Below are positions 9,718-19,327 of a stretch of 53,421 bases of DNA, piece by piece. Each line of letters opens with the position of its first letter. The first letter of the stretch is position 1. Under the pieces are notes generated by a model. It was not told where the DNA came from, searched no databases, and saw only the letters and a list, made by a program, of their open reading frames with translations. Origin of the DNA: Armatimonadota bacterium (GTDB taxonomy: Bacteria; Armatimonadota; Zipacnadia; Zipacnadales; UBA11051); the NCBI GenBank assembly GCA_013178155.1, contig JABLXH010000024.1, positions 1-53,421 on the forward strand. The letters run 5' to 3'. The translations under genes were made by a program, and so were the position numbers.

Positions 9718-12700
9718 ATGTCCCGTAGGCCCATTCATCGGCGCTACTACACACCCGGCTTCCACTCCGATGTGGTCTGGATTGAGGACCAACGCGATTA
9801 CGCCATCGTGTTGATGGGGTGCATGGCGCAGAACCTCCAGGCCTGTCGCGCTGACCCGGGCTATGGGGTATTCCTCCACGAACTGACCTACCTCAAGCCC
9901 TACCTCGACTCCCACCCGGTCGAACGCAAGCTCGTTCTCGACCTCATCCGGGCCGGCCGCATCGGCACCGGCGGAGCCCACAGCCTCCCCTCAACCAACC
10001 TCATCAGCGGCGAGGCGTTCCTGCGCAATTTCGCCTACGGCCGGGCCTATCAAGAATCCCTGGGCGACACACCCGAGGTGGCGATGCTGTGGGATGTCTT
10101 TGGCCACTGCTCACAGCTCCCGCAGATGCTGACGGAACTGCGATTTGCCGGGGTCATCTGGTCCAAGGACATACGGGGAGTGCACCCCCTCTTCTGGCAC
10201 CTCGGGCCCGACGGCACTCGCCTGTTGACCCGCCGGGTCATGTACGGTCATGTCACGGCGCCCCGCAAGGCCTGTCAGCGTTACCTGCAGGAGTGCCTGC
10301 CGGAGATAGCCGGCCTGGGGCACCCCGTTGACCTGCGTCTGGATTGCGGCGACTTCAAGCCCCCCACGGCGTGGATCGTGGGGCGAAGTGCGGAGTTAGC
10401 CGCCGAGCCTGACGCTGAGACGGGCTGTTGTGGCGTGCCAGACGCCCCGTGGCTCATCAGCGGCCAGGCGCACCGTCTGTACTTCCGTGAGATGCACGAG
10501 GCCATTGCGACGAAGCGTTTCTTCGTCCCGACGTGTGGACGCGACCTCGAGTGGCACCACCAGGGCACCGGACTGACCCACATTGACCTGAAGATCGCCA
10601 ACCGACGGGCCGAGAACGTGCTGGTCAGTGCCGAGAAGTGGTGCTGCTTCGCCGAGGCGCTGGGGCTGCCCTACCCCCATCGGGCGCTGGACAAGGCCTG
10701 GCGACAGGTTTTCTTCGGCCAGCACCATGACGCCATCACCGGGCCCTGCAACGATCGCAGCTACCTGGACCTGATGGACGGCTACCGCGAGGCACTGGAG
10801 CTGGGTGAGGCGGCTCAGGACGCTGCTCTGGCCTGCCTGGCTCAGGCGACCGATACTCGCGGCCCGCGGGGTTCCCTGGCCCTGGTCGTCAGCAATCCCT
10901 GCAACTGGCGGCGCACCGATGTGGTGGAGACGGCTATAGTCCTGCCGGATGGATGGAGCGGCCTGCGACTCCAGGATCGCGCCAGGGCCGACGTGGTCTT
11001 TGAGGTGGAGTGGACGGAGCCGGGGTCAGCTCTGACCCTCCGCTTCGTAGCCACGGTCCCAGGCCTCGGGCAGACCACTTACTGGCTCGTGCCCGGCGAT
11101 GGCCCCCTGCCTGAGGTGCAATCCCGCGAGGGGGTCACCATCGCCAGCGACCTGTTCCAGGTGGTCGCTGACCCGCGTCACGGTGGCCTCGTGACCCTCT
11201 ACGACAAACGCCTGCAGTGCGAGCTCCTCGGAGGTCAGGAGCCCGGCAACGAGCTCCTGGCCCTGGAGGAGGACTTCACGGGCCACCCGGAACCCCCTTG
11301 GGAGCTGAACACCTCCGGGAAACACTGGCTCTCACGGGACTACAAGGCCGAGCTCGAGGTGCGCGAGGGGCCGGTGTCGGCCACACTGATCGTTCGCGGC
11401 AAGTTCCGCGACTGTCGCCGCGAGCAGCATGTCAGGCTCTACCAGGGGGTTGGTCGCCTCGAGTTCCGGACCGTCCTCCGGCGCTACCAGGGCCGCGAGA
11501 CCATCTACGCGCTGGCCTTCCCGGCGGCCTTACCCGGTGCTACGCCAGTGTACGACGACCGCTTCGGCTGCGTCGTCAAGCGGCGCAGCCGCGGGCACCT
11601 GGACTTCCGCACCTGGCAGTGGCGCAACTACAGCGACTGCGGCGCCCGCCGGGCCTACCAGTGGGTGGACCTGTCCCATTCCGCCATGCTCGCCATCACC
11701 GATGGTGCGGCTACCGTTGCCAGCCACGCGCTCGGGCCGATGAGCCTGGTGCTCACCCGCAGTGAGCCGGTCGAGGAGGCAATGAACAGTCTGCAGGAGG
11801 CCCTCGTCAGGCGCGGGGTGCCCTGCACCGTCTTCCACGATGATTGCGACCGGGAGCAGCGCTGGTTCCTGCCGCACCAGGACTCCACGATGCCGCAGGA
11901 GAGCCCGGACGAGGACCTGCCCTGGGGCACGGCCTTCCGCGTCATCGCCGACACAAACGACACGAATCTGCTGTGGCAGCGCCTGCGGTCTGACCTGACA
12001 CCGGAGCAGGCCGAGGCGCTGGGCGAGGAACGCTGTCGGGAAGGGGTGGCGGTGCGGTTCATGCGTGATACCCACGTGCCGGGCGGCTGGGAGCCCCTGC
12101 CCACGTTGGTGGTCAGCGCGGCGGATGAGCGCGCCCTGACCACGGCTCTGCATCGGCTCGCCAGGGAACTGACCGAGACCGGCCGCCTGTCCCTGCCCGC
12201 CGAGGCTGACCTGACCGGGACCAGGACGGTGCTGCCAGACCACGGCCTGGCTCTCCTGAACCGCGGAACGCCGCTGCACTCGCTGGAGGCCGACGGCACC
12301 CTGGTTCTGATGCTCACGCATGCCGTCCCCTGGGCGCGGTCGCCATGGGGGCCGGATCGCCTGGACTTCCATCTGGTCGCCGAACACAAGACCCACGAGT
12401 TTGAGTACGCCCTCTACCCTCATGCGGGGACCTGGCGCGAGGGCGGAGTGGCGCAGGCCGCCTATGAGTACAACAACCCCCTGATGGTGCGGCAGACCGA
12501 CTGCCACCGAGGCAAGCTGCCGCCGGAGTTGAGCTTCTGCGATGTGCAGGGCGGTATCGTCACGGCACTCAAGCCCACCGGCTACCACCTCGCCCGCGGC
12601 GAGGCGCCACCGGGGCCGGAGGAGCGCACCTATGCCCTGCGCGTCTATGAGCCCACAGGGCAGCCGGCTGAACTGCAGATAGAGTGGGCCGGGGGGCTGT

Positions 12701-13542
12701 TGTCCGCCCAGCGCGCCAACGCTCTCGAAGAGCCGCGCACGGACCTGGAGCTGCACGAGAGCCTGGCCAGGGCGTCACTGAACGGCTTTGAGATCGCGAC
12801 TTGCCTCCTGACGCCCCGTCGCAGCCGCAGGGCGCCCTTGCCTGCTCTGCCCGATGACGTCCCCTTGCCGCCGGAGACCGAACGAGGCATCGTTCCGGCC
12901 CGATACTGGCTGCACAACGTTGGCGAAGCCCCCCTGGGTTTCGTGCCGGTGGCCCTGACCCTGACGGGTGACGTGCAGTTGGACACCCACGTCAAGCATG
13001 GCGGGTATACGGTCAACCAACTGACGGTCGGTGTCGCCAACAACACGCCGGAGATGGCGCGAGGGGCCGTGCGCCTGTTGGTCGGCGACGGCTGGCGGGT
13101 GGAGCCGGCAATGGTGCGCTTCTCGGTTCCGCCGCGGGGCGGCAAGGAGTATCCGGTTACGCTGCTCTTTGAGACCGACCGCCGCGACGGCCTGGTACGA
13201 GCCCAGTTGGACTGGGACGGGCAAACCTTCGAGGACACCATCGTGGTGGGACAGCCGCCAGCGCCGCGATGGAAGGCTAAGCTGGGCAAAGAGCGCGTGC
13301 GCGTGACGGTGACTAACCCCGGTGTAGACGACCTGAACGCCGATCTGTACCTCATCGCTCCCCATGAGGCGTGGCGTGAGGTCGGCCCGCGGCGCCAGGT
13401 GATCTCGTTGGCTGCCGGCGAGAGCCAGGCCTACGACTTTCCCCTCAGGCCGAGCTCCGGCCGCGACCAGCGTGACCTGTGGCTGGTGGTAAAGCTGGCC
13501 TACTGGGGGCGCGTTGAGTACCGGCCGGTGTGGCTACCATGA
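9718..13542 (+). CDS. Glycoside hydrolase family 38 alpha-mannosidase
   Basis: The 1274-aa product shows the GH38 marks. An HxD metal motif is near the start (H16-S-D18, then W21). The nucleophile Asp is in AMLWDVFGHCSQLPQM (about D126), and the HHDAITG loop comes later (FGQHHDAITGPCNDRSYL). A long beta-rich C-terminal half follows, as in the family. The enzyme would cleave alpha-linked mannose from glycans with retention. I chose the ATG at 9718, behind GAGGAG, rather than a GTG at 9595 that would overlap the peptidase gene by about 100 bases and add a low-complexity Arg/Gly stretch. No signal peptide is seen, so it probably acts inside the cell on imported oligosaccharides. The C-terminal part has extra beta-sandwich segments (from about residue 1060). 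Confidence 0.88.
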   Translation: MSRRPIHRRYYTPGFHSDVVWIEDQRDYAIVLMGCMAQNLQACRADPGYGVFLHELTYLKPYLDSHPVERKLVLDLIRAGRIGTGGAHSLPSTNLISGEAFLRNFAYGRAYQESLGDTPEVAMLWDVFGHCSQLPQMLTELRFAGVIWSKDIRGVHPLFWHLGPDGTRLLTRRVMYGHVTAPRKACQRYLQECLPEIAGLGHPVDLRLDCGDFKPPTAWIVGRSAELAAEPDAETGCCGVPDAPWLISGQAHRLYFREMHEAIATKRFFVPTCGRDLEWHHQGTGLTHIDLKIANRRAENVLVSAEKWCCFAEALGLPYPHRALDKAWRQVFFGQHHDAITGPCNDRSYLDLMDGYREALELGEAAQDAALACLAQATDTRGPRGSLALVVSNPCNWRRTDVVETAIVLPDGWSGLRLQDRARADVVFEVEWTEPGSALTLRFVATVPGLGQTTYWLVPGDGPLPEVQSREGVTIASDLFQVVADPRHGGLVTLYDKRLQCELLGGQEPGNELLALEEDFTGHPEPPWELNTSGKHWLSRDYKAELEVREGPVSATLIVRGKFRDCRREQHVRLYQGVGRLEFRTVLRRYQGRETIYALAFPAALPGATPVYDDRFGCVVKRRSRGHLDFRTWQWRNYSDCGARRAYQWVDLSHSAMLAITDGAATVASHALGPMSLVLTRSEPVEEAMNSLQEALVRRGVPCTVFHDDCDREQRWFLPHQDSTMPQESPDEDLPWGTAFRVIADTNDTNLLWQRLRSDLTPEQAEALGEERCREGVAVRFMRDTHVPGGWEPLPTLVVSAADERALTTALHRLARELTETGRLSLPAEADLTGTRTVLPDHGLALLNRGTPLHSLEADGTLVLMLTHAVPWARSPWGPDRLDFHLVAEHKTHEFEYALYPHAGTWREGGVAQAAYEYNNPLMVRQTDCHRGKLPPELSFCDVQGGIVTALKPTGYHLARGEAPPGPEERTYALRVYEPTGQPAELQIEWAGGLLSAQRANALEEPRTDLELHESLARASLNGFEIATCLLTPRRSRRAPLPALPDDVPLPPETERGIVPARYWLHNVGEAPLGFVPVALTLTGDVQLDTHVKHGGYTVNQLTVGVANNTPEMARGAVRLLVGDGWRVEPAMVRFSVPPRGGKEYPVTLLFETDRRDGLVRAQLDWDGQTFEDTIVVGQPPAPRWKAKLGKERVRVTVTNPGVDDLNADLYLIAPHEAWREVGPRRQVISLAAGESQAYDFPLRPSSGRDQRDLWLVVKLAYWGRVEYRPVWLP

Positions 13543-13573
13543 TGTCGCCAGCACGCGAAGGCTTTGGCTGCCC

Positions 13574-14302
13574 ATGCAGATAGCGCTCTTTGTGCCCTGT
13601 CATGTGGATCAGTTCATGCCCCAGGTGGCGGAGGCGGCTTACCGGCTGCTGCGCAGTCTGGGGCACAATGTGGTGGTCCCCGAGGCGCAGACGTGCTGCG
13701 GCCAGCCGGCCTACAACGCTGGCTACTGGCCCGAGAGTCGCCGCATCGCCCGCAACTTCCTGCGCGTCTTCGGCGAGCATGGGACGATTGTGGCGCCGTC
13801 GGGCTCCTGTGTCTCGATGGTCCGCACCAACTACCCGGGGCTGTTTGCTGGCGAACCAGAAGAAGCGGCCGCGCGGGCCCTCGGCCACCGCGTGCACGAG
13901 CTTTCCAGCTTCCTGGTGGACATCCTGCAGGTGACCAACCTCGGCGCCGAACTCCCTGTGACGGTGACCGTTCACGATTCATGTCACGCTCTCCGGGAGT
14001 TGGGCGTGCGCGACCAGCCGCGGGCGTTGCTGGCCCAAGTCCGCGGCCTGACCCTCGTCGAGATGGCGCACTCGGAGGTCTGCTGTGGCTTTGGCGGGTT
14101 ATTCTCAGTGAAATATCCGGAGCTGTCCACCGCGATGGCTGACGAGAAGCTCGACAACGCCCTGGCGACGGGAGCGCAGTACCTGGTGGGGGTTGAGGCA
14201 AGCTGTCTCCTGCACCTGCAGGGCCGTCTGCGGCGCCGTGCACTGCCCCTGCAGACCCTGCACCTGGCGGAGCTGCTGGCGTGGGGGAAGGGCCTGCTAT
14301 GA
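13574..14302 (+). CDS. lutA: L-lactate utilisation protein LutA, (Fe-S)-binding
   Basis: The 242-aa product carries two cysteine-rich CCG domains. The first is around FVPCHVDQFMP and AQTCCGQPAYNAGYW. The second is around VHDSCHALRELG and EVCCGFGGLFSVKYPELS, with VEASCLLHLQG following. This is the LutA/YkgE layout and the usual length. With LutB and LutC it forms the iron-sulfur complex that oxidises L-lactate to pyruvate. The ATG at 13574 is chosen because it starts directly with the family's first strand (MQIALFVPCHVD). Its stop overlaps the lutB start as ATGA, so the two are translationally coupled. Confidence is high because all three lut genes follow in order. Confidence 0.92.
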   Translation: MQIALFVPCHVDQFMPQVAEAAYRLLRSLGHNVVVPEAQTCCGQPAYNAGYWPESRRIARNFLRVFGEHGTIVAPSGSCVSMVRTNYPGLFAGEPEEAAARALGHRVHELSSFLVDILQVTNLGAELPVTVTVHDSCHALRELGVRDQPRALLAQVRGLTLVEMAHSEVCCGFGGLFSVKYPELSTAMADEKLDNALATGAQYLVGVEASCLLHLQGRLRRRALPLQTLHLAELLAWGKGLL

Positions 14303-15678
14303 GCCGCCGCCAGGACTTCGCTCGCTCGCTGGCTGACCTGGACCTGCGGCGCAAGATGGCCGTGTCCATGGCCCAGGCTCTGGGGCACCGGGCGGCGCGA
14401 GTGGCCGAGACCCCGGAGTGGGAGGCGCTACGCGATGCGGCCCAGGCCATCCGCGCCTACGGCCTCACGCACCTGGACGAGATGCTGGCCCAGTTCCGGC
14501 ACCAGTTGGAGGCGCGCGGAGCCCGGGTGCATTGGGCGGCCGACGCGGAGGCGGCCAACCGGCTGATCCTGGACGTGCTCCGGGCCCGCGGCGTCACCCG
14601 GTTCGTCAAGGGCAAGAGCATGGCGACCGAGGAGACGCGTCTCAATGAGGCGCTCATCGCCGCCGGCCTGGACCCCGTGGAGACCGACCTGGGTGAGTAC
14701 CTGGTGCAGCTCTGCGGCGACCGTCCTGCCCACCCGACGGCTCCCGCCGTGCACCTGTCGCGGCAGGACTGCGGGCGGCTCATCTGCCAGCATCTCGGCG
14801 CCCCCTACACCGATGACCCGACAACGCTGAGCCTGATGGTCCGCGAGGACCTGCGGTCGGAGTTCCTGCGCTCGCCGGCGGGGATCACCGGGGCGAACTT
14901 CGCCGTCGCCGAGACCGGCACCGTGGTTATCGTGGACAACGAGGGCAATCAGGGGCTGGTCTCGGCGCTCCCCGACCTGCATATCGCGCTGGTGGGCATA
15001 GACAAGCTCATCCCACGACTGCAGGACCTGGGACCGCTCCTGCGGCTGCTGGCGCGCAATGCCACCGGCCAGACGCTCACCTGCTATACGACCCTCATCA
15101 GTGGCCCACGCCAGGCGGAGGATGCCGACGGCCCGCGGGAACTGCACGTCATCCTGCTGGACAATGGCCGCCGGGCAATGCTCGCCGATCCGACGGCGCG
15201 CCAGGCCATGACCTGCATCCGCTGCGGGGTGTGCTGCAACATTTGCCCCATCTACAGCAAGGTGGGCGGGCACCCGTACGGCTTCACCTATCCTGGCGCT
15301 GTCGGGTCCATCTGGGCGGCCTTTCTCTCGGCCGATCCCGGCGCCGAGGAGTTGGCCCACATCTGCTCCCTGTGTGGGGCCTGCAGTGAAGTCTGTCCGG
15401 TGCGAAACGAGCTGTCGCACACGCTGGCGGCCATGCGGCGCCGGCGACACAGACCCTGGGCCGAACGGCTGGGAATGGGCGCCCTGGCGGCTGTGCTGGC
15501 TCGCCCGTCGCTCTACCGGTTGGGCACGCGGCTTCTGCGCTGGGCCCATCCCTTCCGCAGGCTGGGTGCGGCGGTGCCCCCCATCCGGGGTTGGACCCTG
15601 GGGCGCGAACTGCCACATCCCCCGAGCCGAAGCTTTCAGGAGAGCCACCGCCGGTGGGGAGGGCACCGCCGTGAGTAG
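14299..15678 (+). CDS. lutB: L-lactate utilisation protein LutB, iron-sulfur oxidoreductase
   Basis: The 459-aa product has an N-terminal LUD domain (FVKGKSMATEETRLNEAL, GITGANFAVAETGTVVIV) and then two 4Fe-4S motifs, CIRCGVCCNICP and CSLCGACSEVCP. This order is typical of LutB. In the family it passes electrons within the LutABC complex during lactate oxidation. The ATG overlaps the lutA stop (ATGA). The tail beyond the second ferredoxin motif is Arg-rich, as in homologues. The end overlaps the GTG start of lutC by 8 bases, so the three genes form a tight operon. Confidence 0.93.
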   Translation: MSRRQDFARSLADLDLRRKMAVSMAQALGHRAARVAETPEWEALRDAAQAIRAYGLTHLDEMLAQFRHQLEARGARVHWAADAEAANRLILDVLRARGVTRFVKGKSMATEETRLNEALIAAGLDPVETDLGEYLVQLCGDRPAHPTAPAVHLSRQDCGRLICQHLGAPYTDDPTTLSLMVREDLRSEFLRSPAGITGANFAVAETGTVVIVDNEGNQGLVSALPDLHIALVGIDKLIPRLQDLGPLLRLLARNATGQTLTCYTTLISGPRQAEDADGPRELHVILLDNGRRAMLADPTARQAMTCIRCGVCCNICPIYSKVGGHPYGFTYPGAVGSIWAAFLSADPGAEELAHICSLCGACSEVCPVRNELSHTLAAMRRRRHRPWAERLGMGALAAVLARPSLYRLGTRLLRWAHPFRRLGAAVPPIRGWTLGRELPHPPSRSFQESHRRWGGHRRE

Positions 15679-16231
15679 CGATGTCCGCTTGCCGGGGCCG
15701 GTCCCGGTGGCTGGGGCCGGGGACCTGCCAGAGGTGTTCACGGCGGCACTGGCGAGCGTCAGCGGTGAAGCGTTCCGGGCTGCAGGGGCAGCGGAGGCGG
15801 CGCAGCGGCTGCTGGAGGCCGTTCCGCCCGACGGGCGACCCTGGTTCGTGGCCGAGCGGGAACTCGCCCAGGCGCTGGGCCAGCACCTGCCCGTCACGTG
15901 GACGGACCGCACTGGGCTCGCGGAATGCCAGGTGTCTCTGACCGCAGCGGAGTGGGCCATCGCCGACACCGGTACGGTGGGCCTGCTGCTGGACGCCCGC
16001 CAGCCCCGCGCTTGTTACCTGCTGCCCGAAGTGCACGTGGCGGTGTGCCGGACCAACGCCTTGCTGCCTACCCTCAGCGACGCACTGTTGCGCCTCGGCG
16101 AGCGCGACCAACTCCCAACGGCGTGTGTGTTCGTCACCGGCCCCAGTCGCACCGCTGACATCGAGAAGACCATCGTCATCCCGGCCCACGGACCCAAGCG
16201 GCTGATCGCGGTACTGCTCGACGAGATCTGA
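15671..16231 (+). CDS. lutC: Lactate utilisation protein LutC, LUD domain
   Basis: The 186-aa product is a single LUD (DUF162) domain: AEWAIADTGTVGLLLDARQP, YLLPEVHVAVCRTNALLP, then GPSRTADIEKTIVIPAHGPK near the end, which is the LutC signature. The GTG start at 15671 lies 7 bases behind GGGGAGGG and overlaps the lutB stop. An in-frame extension further upstream would only read antisense-like sequence inside lutB. It completes lutABC. Upstream glycosidases and a downstream DUF4091 gene on the same strand place lactate oxidation within a sugar utilisation neighbourhood. Confidence 0.92.
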   Translation: MSSDVRLPGPVPVAGAGDLPEVFTAALASVSGEAFRAAGAAEAAQRLLEAVPPDGRPWFVAERELAQALGQHLPVTWTDRTGLAECQVSLTAAEWAIADTGTVGLLLDARQPRACYLLPEVHVAVCRTNALLPTLSDALLRLGERDQLPTACVFVTGPSRTADIEKTIVIPAHGPKRLIAVLLDEI

Positions 16232-16249
16232 GTGTCCAGGAGACCCCCG

Positions 16250-18412
16250 ATGAGACCTCTGATCGCTCTTTGGCTCATCACCGGCCCGGCGGCGGCACTG
16301 GCCCAAATCCAGGCCCACCTGGAGTACGAGCCGCCTGACCCCGGTCCGGGGTTCGGGCCGAACCTGCTCCTGAAGGCTCCGGTGACGGCTTCGCCCCATT
16401 GGAGCGACCGGGGCCCCGAGTTTGCGGTGGACGGGCAGCACGACAACCCCGGCAACCACTGGGCCGCCGAGAATATACCGGTGCAACTGACGGTCCACTT
16501 GCCGCAGCCCGCCGCGCTGAACTGCTTGCGTCTATGGACCTTCTGGGACGACCGCCGCTACTACCAGTACTGCATCGAAGGCTCAGCCGACGGAGAGACC
16601 TGGACGCTGCTGGCTGATCGGCGTGAGAATAGAACACCGGCCACTGCGACCGGGGAAACCTTCGTGTTCCCCGAGGCGACTCTGTCGCAGGTTCGCGTGA
16701 GCTTCACCCACAACTCCGCCGGCAACGGCGCCGGTGGTCATATCGTGGAGCTGGAGGGGTACCGACTGCCGCCGGAGCAGGCGGCGGCGGCCGCTGACCG
16801 TACCCGGCGCTGGAGCGCAGTACCGGCCGGCCTGCAGGCGGGCTGGGGCTCGACGGACGTGCGCTACCCGCGAAACGAGCCACCGCAGGCTGACGAGGCA
16901 TGGTCGAGCGTGGCCTGGCGCGGTCAGCGAGTCAGCGGGCAACTGCTGCTCTGGACCAGGGCGGGCGCCGCGCAGGTGCGTTTGGCCCCCGAGCCGCTGC
17001 GGTCCCGCTCCGGGAGCGTCATCCCGGCTGCCGCCATCAGCGCCCGATTTGTGCGCTACGTCCTGGCTGACGGCAAGCTGGTGCCTGATGTTCTGGACAC
17101 GGCCCGCCGTCTCGACCTGCGGCAGGAGACGGTGCGCCCTGTATGGGTGGCCATCGAAGTGCCTACGGACGCCAGGCCAGGCGTCTATGGCGGCAGTCTG
17201 ACAGTGCGTGCCCAGGGTCTGGAGCCGCTGTCCGTTCCTTTCACGTTGGAGGTCCTTCCCGCTGTCTTGCCGCCTCCGGCCCAGTGGACGTACTGGCTCG
17301 ATCTCTGGCAAAACCCCTATGCGCTGGCGCGTTACCATGGGGTGGAGCCGTGGTCACCGGCACATCTGGCGATACTGGAGCCGCATCTTCGCCTCCTGGC
17401 GGACGCCGGCCAGAAGTGTATCACCACCACCGTCGTCTACCGCCCCTGGGGCACACAGACCTATGACCCCTACGATTCGATGGTCGAATGGATCCTGGAG
17501 CCGGACGGCCGCTGGCGCTATGACTACACGGTCTTTGACCGCTATGTGACCCTGGCCCGACAGTGCGGCATCAGGGGAGCCATCAACTGCTACTCTGTAT
17601 CCTCATGGACGGGCAGTCTACGGTACCTGGACGCCGCCACCGGAGACTACGTGACCGTCGGGGCAGCGCCGGGGAGTCCGGAGTACGTCGAACACTGGGG
17701 ACGCTTCCTGCGAGACTTCACGGCGCATCTGCGGCGGCGCGGGTGGCTGGGAGTGACCGCGCTGGCGATGGATGAGCCGCCGGCCGCAGTGGCCCAACAG
17801 GTGCTGAACGTGGTGCGTAAGGCGGCGCCTGACCTCCGGGTTGCCATGGCCGGGGGCAATCACCCGGAGCTCAGCGACCTCATTGACGACTGGTGCGTGT
17901 TCGTCAGCCCACCACTGGACCCGGCCATCGCGCGAGAACGGACTTCCCGGGGCCTGCCGACCACTTTCTATGTGTGCTGCGGCCCGGCCAAGCCCAACAC
18001 CTTCACCTTCTCGCCGCCCGCGGAGGCCGAATGGCTGGGCTGGTATGCCGCCGCGCAGGGCTACACCGGCTTTCTGCGCTGGGCCTTCGATAGCTGGGTG
18101 CGAGACCCGCTGTGGGACACCAGCTATGTGACCTGGCCGGCCGGCGACTGCTTCCTCGTCTACCCTGGCCCGCGCAGCTCTCTACGCTTCGAACGGCTGC
18201 GCGACGGCATCGTCGCCTACGAGCAAGTGCGGCTGGTGCGTAAGGCTCTGGCGGCTCGCCGCGACAGGGCAGCGCGGCAAGCATTGCAGGCCCTCGACCA
18301 AGCGCTGTCAGGGTTCAGCTACGAGGCGGTGCAGCACACGCCGGCCGAAGAGACCGTCCGCGCGGCCCGGGAGGCCCTTCAGACGGCCGCTCGCGTTGCC
18401 TGGCCGGGCTAG
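16250..18412 (+). CDS. Secreted DUF4091 glycosidase-like protein with discoidin domain
   Basis: The 720-aa product starts at the ATG at 16250 behind CAGGAG and has a short signal peptide (PLIALWLITGPAAALA, then Q). Residues 38-170 form a discoidin (F5/8 type C)-like domain (FAVDGQHDNPGNHWAAENI, IEGSADGETWTLLAD). Residues 340-705 match the GH123-like/DUF4091 group: a TIM-barrel-like part with TYWLDLWQNPYALARYHGV and ALAMDEPPAA, and near the end GFLRWAFDSWVRDPLWDTSY and LVYPGPRSSLRFERLRDGIV, the DUF4091 hallmark. The substrate is unknown; family members are linked to amino-sugar glycans. It starts 18 bases after lutC and overlaps the convergent small gene at its 3' end. Confidence 0.85.
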   Translation: MRPLIALWLITGPAAALAQIQAHLEYEPPDPGPGFGPNLLLKAPVTASPHWSDRGPEFAVDGQHDNPGNHWAAENIPVQLTVHLPQPAALNCLRLWTFWDDRRYYQYCIEGSADGETWTLLADRRENRTPATATGETFVFPEATLSQVRVSFTHNSAGNGAGGHIVELEGYRLPPEQAAAAADRTRRWSAVPAGLQAGWGSTDVRYPRNEPPQADEAWSSVAWRGQRVSGQLLLWTRAGAAQVRLAPEPLRSRSGSVIPAAAISARFVRYVLADGKLVPDVLDTARRLDLRQETVRPVWVAIEVPTDARPGVYGGSLTVRAQGLEPLSVPFTLEVLPAVLPPPAQWTYWLDLWQNPYALARYHGVEPWSPAHLAILEPHLRLLADAGQKCITTTVVYRPWGTQTYDPYDSMVEWILEPDGRWRYDYTVFDRYVTLARQCGIRGAINCYSVSSWTGSLRYLDAATGDYVTVGAAPGSPEYVEHWGRFLRDFTAHLRRRGWLGVTALAMDEPPAAVAQQVLNVVRKAAPDLRVAMAGGNHPELSDLIDDWCVFVSPPLDPAIARERTSRGLPTTFYVCCGPAKPNTFTFSPPAEAEWLGWYAAAQGYTGFLRWAFDSWVRDPLWDTSYVTWPAGDCFLVYPGPRSSLRFERLRDGIVAYEQVRLVRKALAARRDRAARQALQALDQALSGFSYEAVQHTPAEETVRAAREALQTAARVAWPG

Positions 18413-18642
18413 CTGCCGGTGCTGTGGGGCCGTAGGTGCCTCAGCAGGCTGATGGCGGGGTAGGCGGCGCAGAGCTCCTCGATGGCCTCGCAGGGCACGC
18501 CCTGCTCCGCCAGGCCCCGGCGGAAGCCGCCCAGGGCCTGACGGCGGGCGTGGGACAGTTGCAGGGCAGTGAGGGCCAGCTTACCGGTGAGCCGGGCGAC
18601 AGAGCCGGCCGCCTTGCCTACGTCTCTGGCGCGGGGGCCCAT
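18409..18642 (-). CDS. Small hypothetical protein in sigma factor operon
   Basis: A 77-aa basic product (MGPRARDVGKAAGSVARLTG start) with no recognised domain. Its ATG lies 2 bases after the stop of the 88-aa gene, and a GGTGAG ribosome site lies inside the end of that gene, so the two are translationally coupled. The stop overlaps the end of the convergent DUF4091 gene by 4 bases. It is predicted to be mostly helical. The only functional hint is its place as the last gene of a sigma/anti-sigma operon. Confidence 0.65.
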   Translation of the reverse strand: MGPRARDVGKAAGSVARLTGKLALTALQLSHARRQALGGFRRGLAEQGVPCEAIEELCAAYPAISLLRHLRPHSTGS

Positions 18643-18644
18643 GT

Positions 18645-18911
18645 CTACTCACCGTGCTTGATATTGACGTTCTTCAGGACGCCCTGCAGCGTGCCCACAT
18701 AGCTCTTGGCCATCTCCAGGGCCTCCTCCGCCGGGATACCGCTGTCCACCAGCTCCCGGTAGAAGGCGCCCACGGCGCGACCCAGCTCCTGCCCCGCCTC
18801 AGCGGAAAACAACGTGGACTTGAGCTGGTTGATCAGCGCCGGGACGCGGTCCCCGACGATGTCCAGTACTTCCCGCAATTTCTCGATGTCGTGATCGTGA
18901 TGCTCGCCCAT
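18645..18911 (-). CDS. Small helical protein in sigma factor operon
   Basis: An 88-aa acidic helical product that begins MGEHHDHDIEKLREVLDIVG and contains VGAFYRELVDSGIPAEEALEMAK. A longer frame exists upstream, but this ATG sits 7 bases behind AAGGGAGA and gives a protein-like composition, while the extension is Arg/Pro-rich shadow sequence of the anti-sigma gene. The EHHDHD start could bind a metal, which is a guess. I do not recognise the family. It lies between the anti-sigma gene and the 77-aa gene with short gaps on either side. Confidence 0.75.
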   Translation of the reverse strand: MGEHHDHDIEKLREVLDIVGDRVPALINQLKSTLFSAEAGQELGRAVGAFYRELVDSGIPAEEALEMAKSYVGTLQGVLKNVNIKHGE

Positions 18912-18928
18912 TGCCGAGTCTCCCTTCG

Positions 18929-19327
18929 TTACGCCCTGACGGTCACTGTCTGCCAAAGGGGTACGTCTATGCTTACAGCCCAGCGCTGGTCTCCCAACGC
19001 GCGGCCGAGGTGCAGCAGCCGGGTGACTGCCGGCGGCAGCCCACAGGCTTCCAGGGCGGGCAGCCAGCGCTTCAGCACCAGGTCCAGTTCTCCCGCGGTC
19101 GGGGTGAGCGCGGCAGCCAGCCGATCCCAGCCGTCCGTGGGTGTCGCCGGCAGAGCCTCCGCTGCCTCGTGTAGGCGGCGCCACAGGGCGATGGTCTGTA
19201 CCAGTTGCCGGCGGCACTCCTGGCAGCTTGCCACATGCAGGTAGACCTCGGCCACCTCATCTGCCGCGGCGGTATGGTTGGCTACCCAGGGCAGCATCCG
19301 TTGCACCTGCTCACAGGCCTCGCTCAC
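18929..19327 (-). CDS. Anti-sigma factor with zinc-finger (zf-HC2-like) domain
   Basis: The product (about 132 aa from this start) has an H-X3-C-X2-C zinc motif (H31, C35, C38 in YLHVASCQECRRQL) with a Cys near the N-terminus. That is the usual anti-sigma zinc-binding domain of ECF pairs. No membrane segment is present, so it is a soluble type. The start is uncertain: GTG codons at 19339, 19336 and 19327 all follow GGAAGG/GGTGGTG; 19327 is chosen because it best fits the family N-terminus. It overlaps the sigma factor stop by 17 bases. It would hold the sigma factor inactive until a signal releases it. Confidence 0.82.
   Translation of the reverse strand: MSEACEQVQRMLPWVANHTAAADEVAEVYLHVASCQECRRQLVQTIALWRRLHEAAEALPATPTDGWDRLAAALTPTAGELDLVLKRWLPALEACGLPPAVTRLLHLGRALGDQRWAVSIDVPLWQTVTVRA

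Noticed and set aside
14428-15969. 513-aa open frame on the - strand
   Set aside because: Antisense to lutB and lutC, which have full family motifs; composition is not protein-like.
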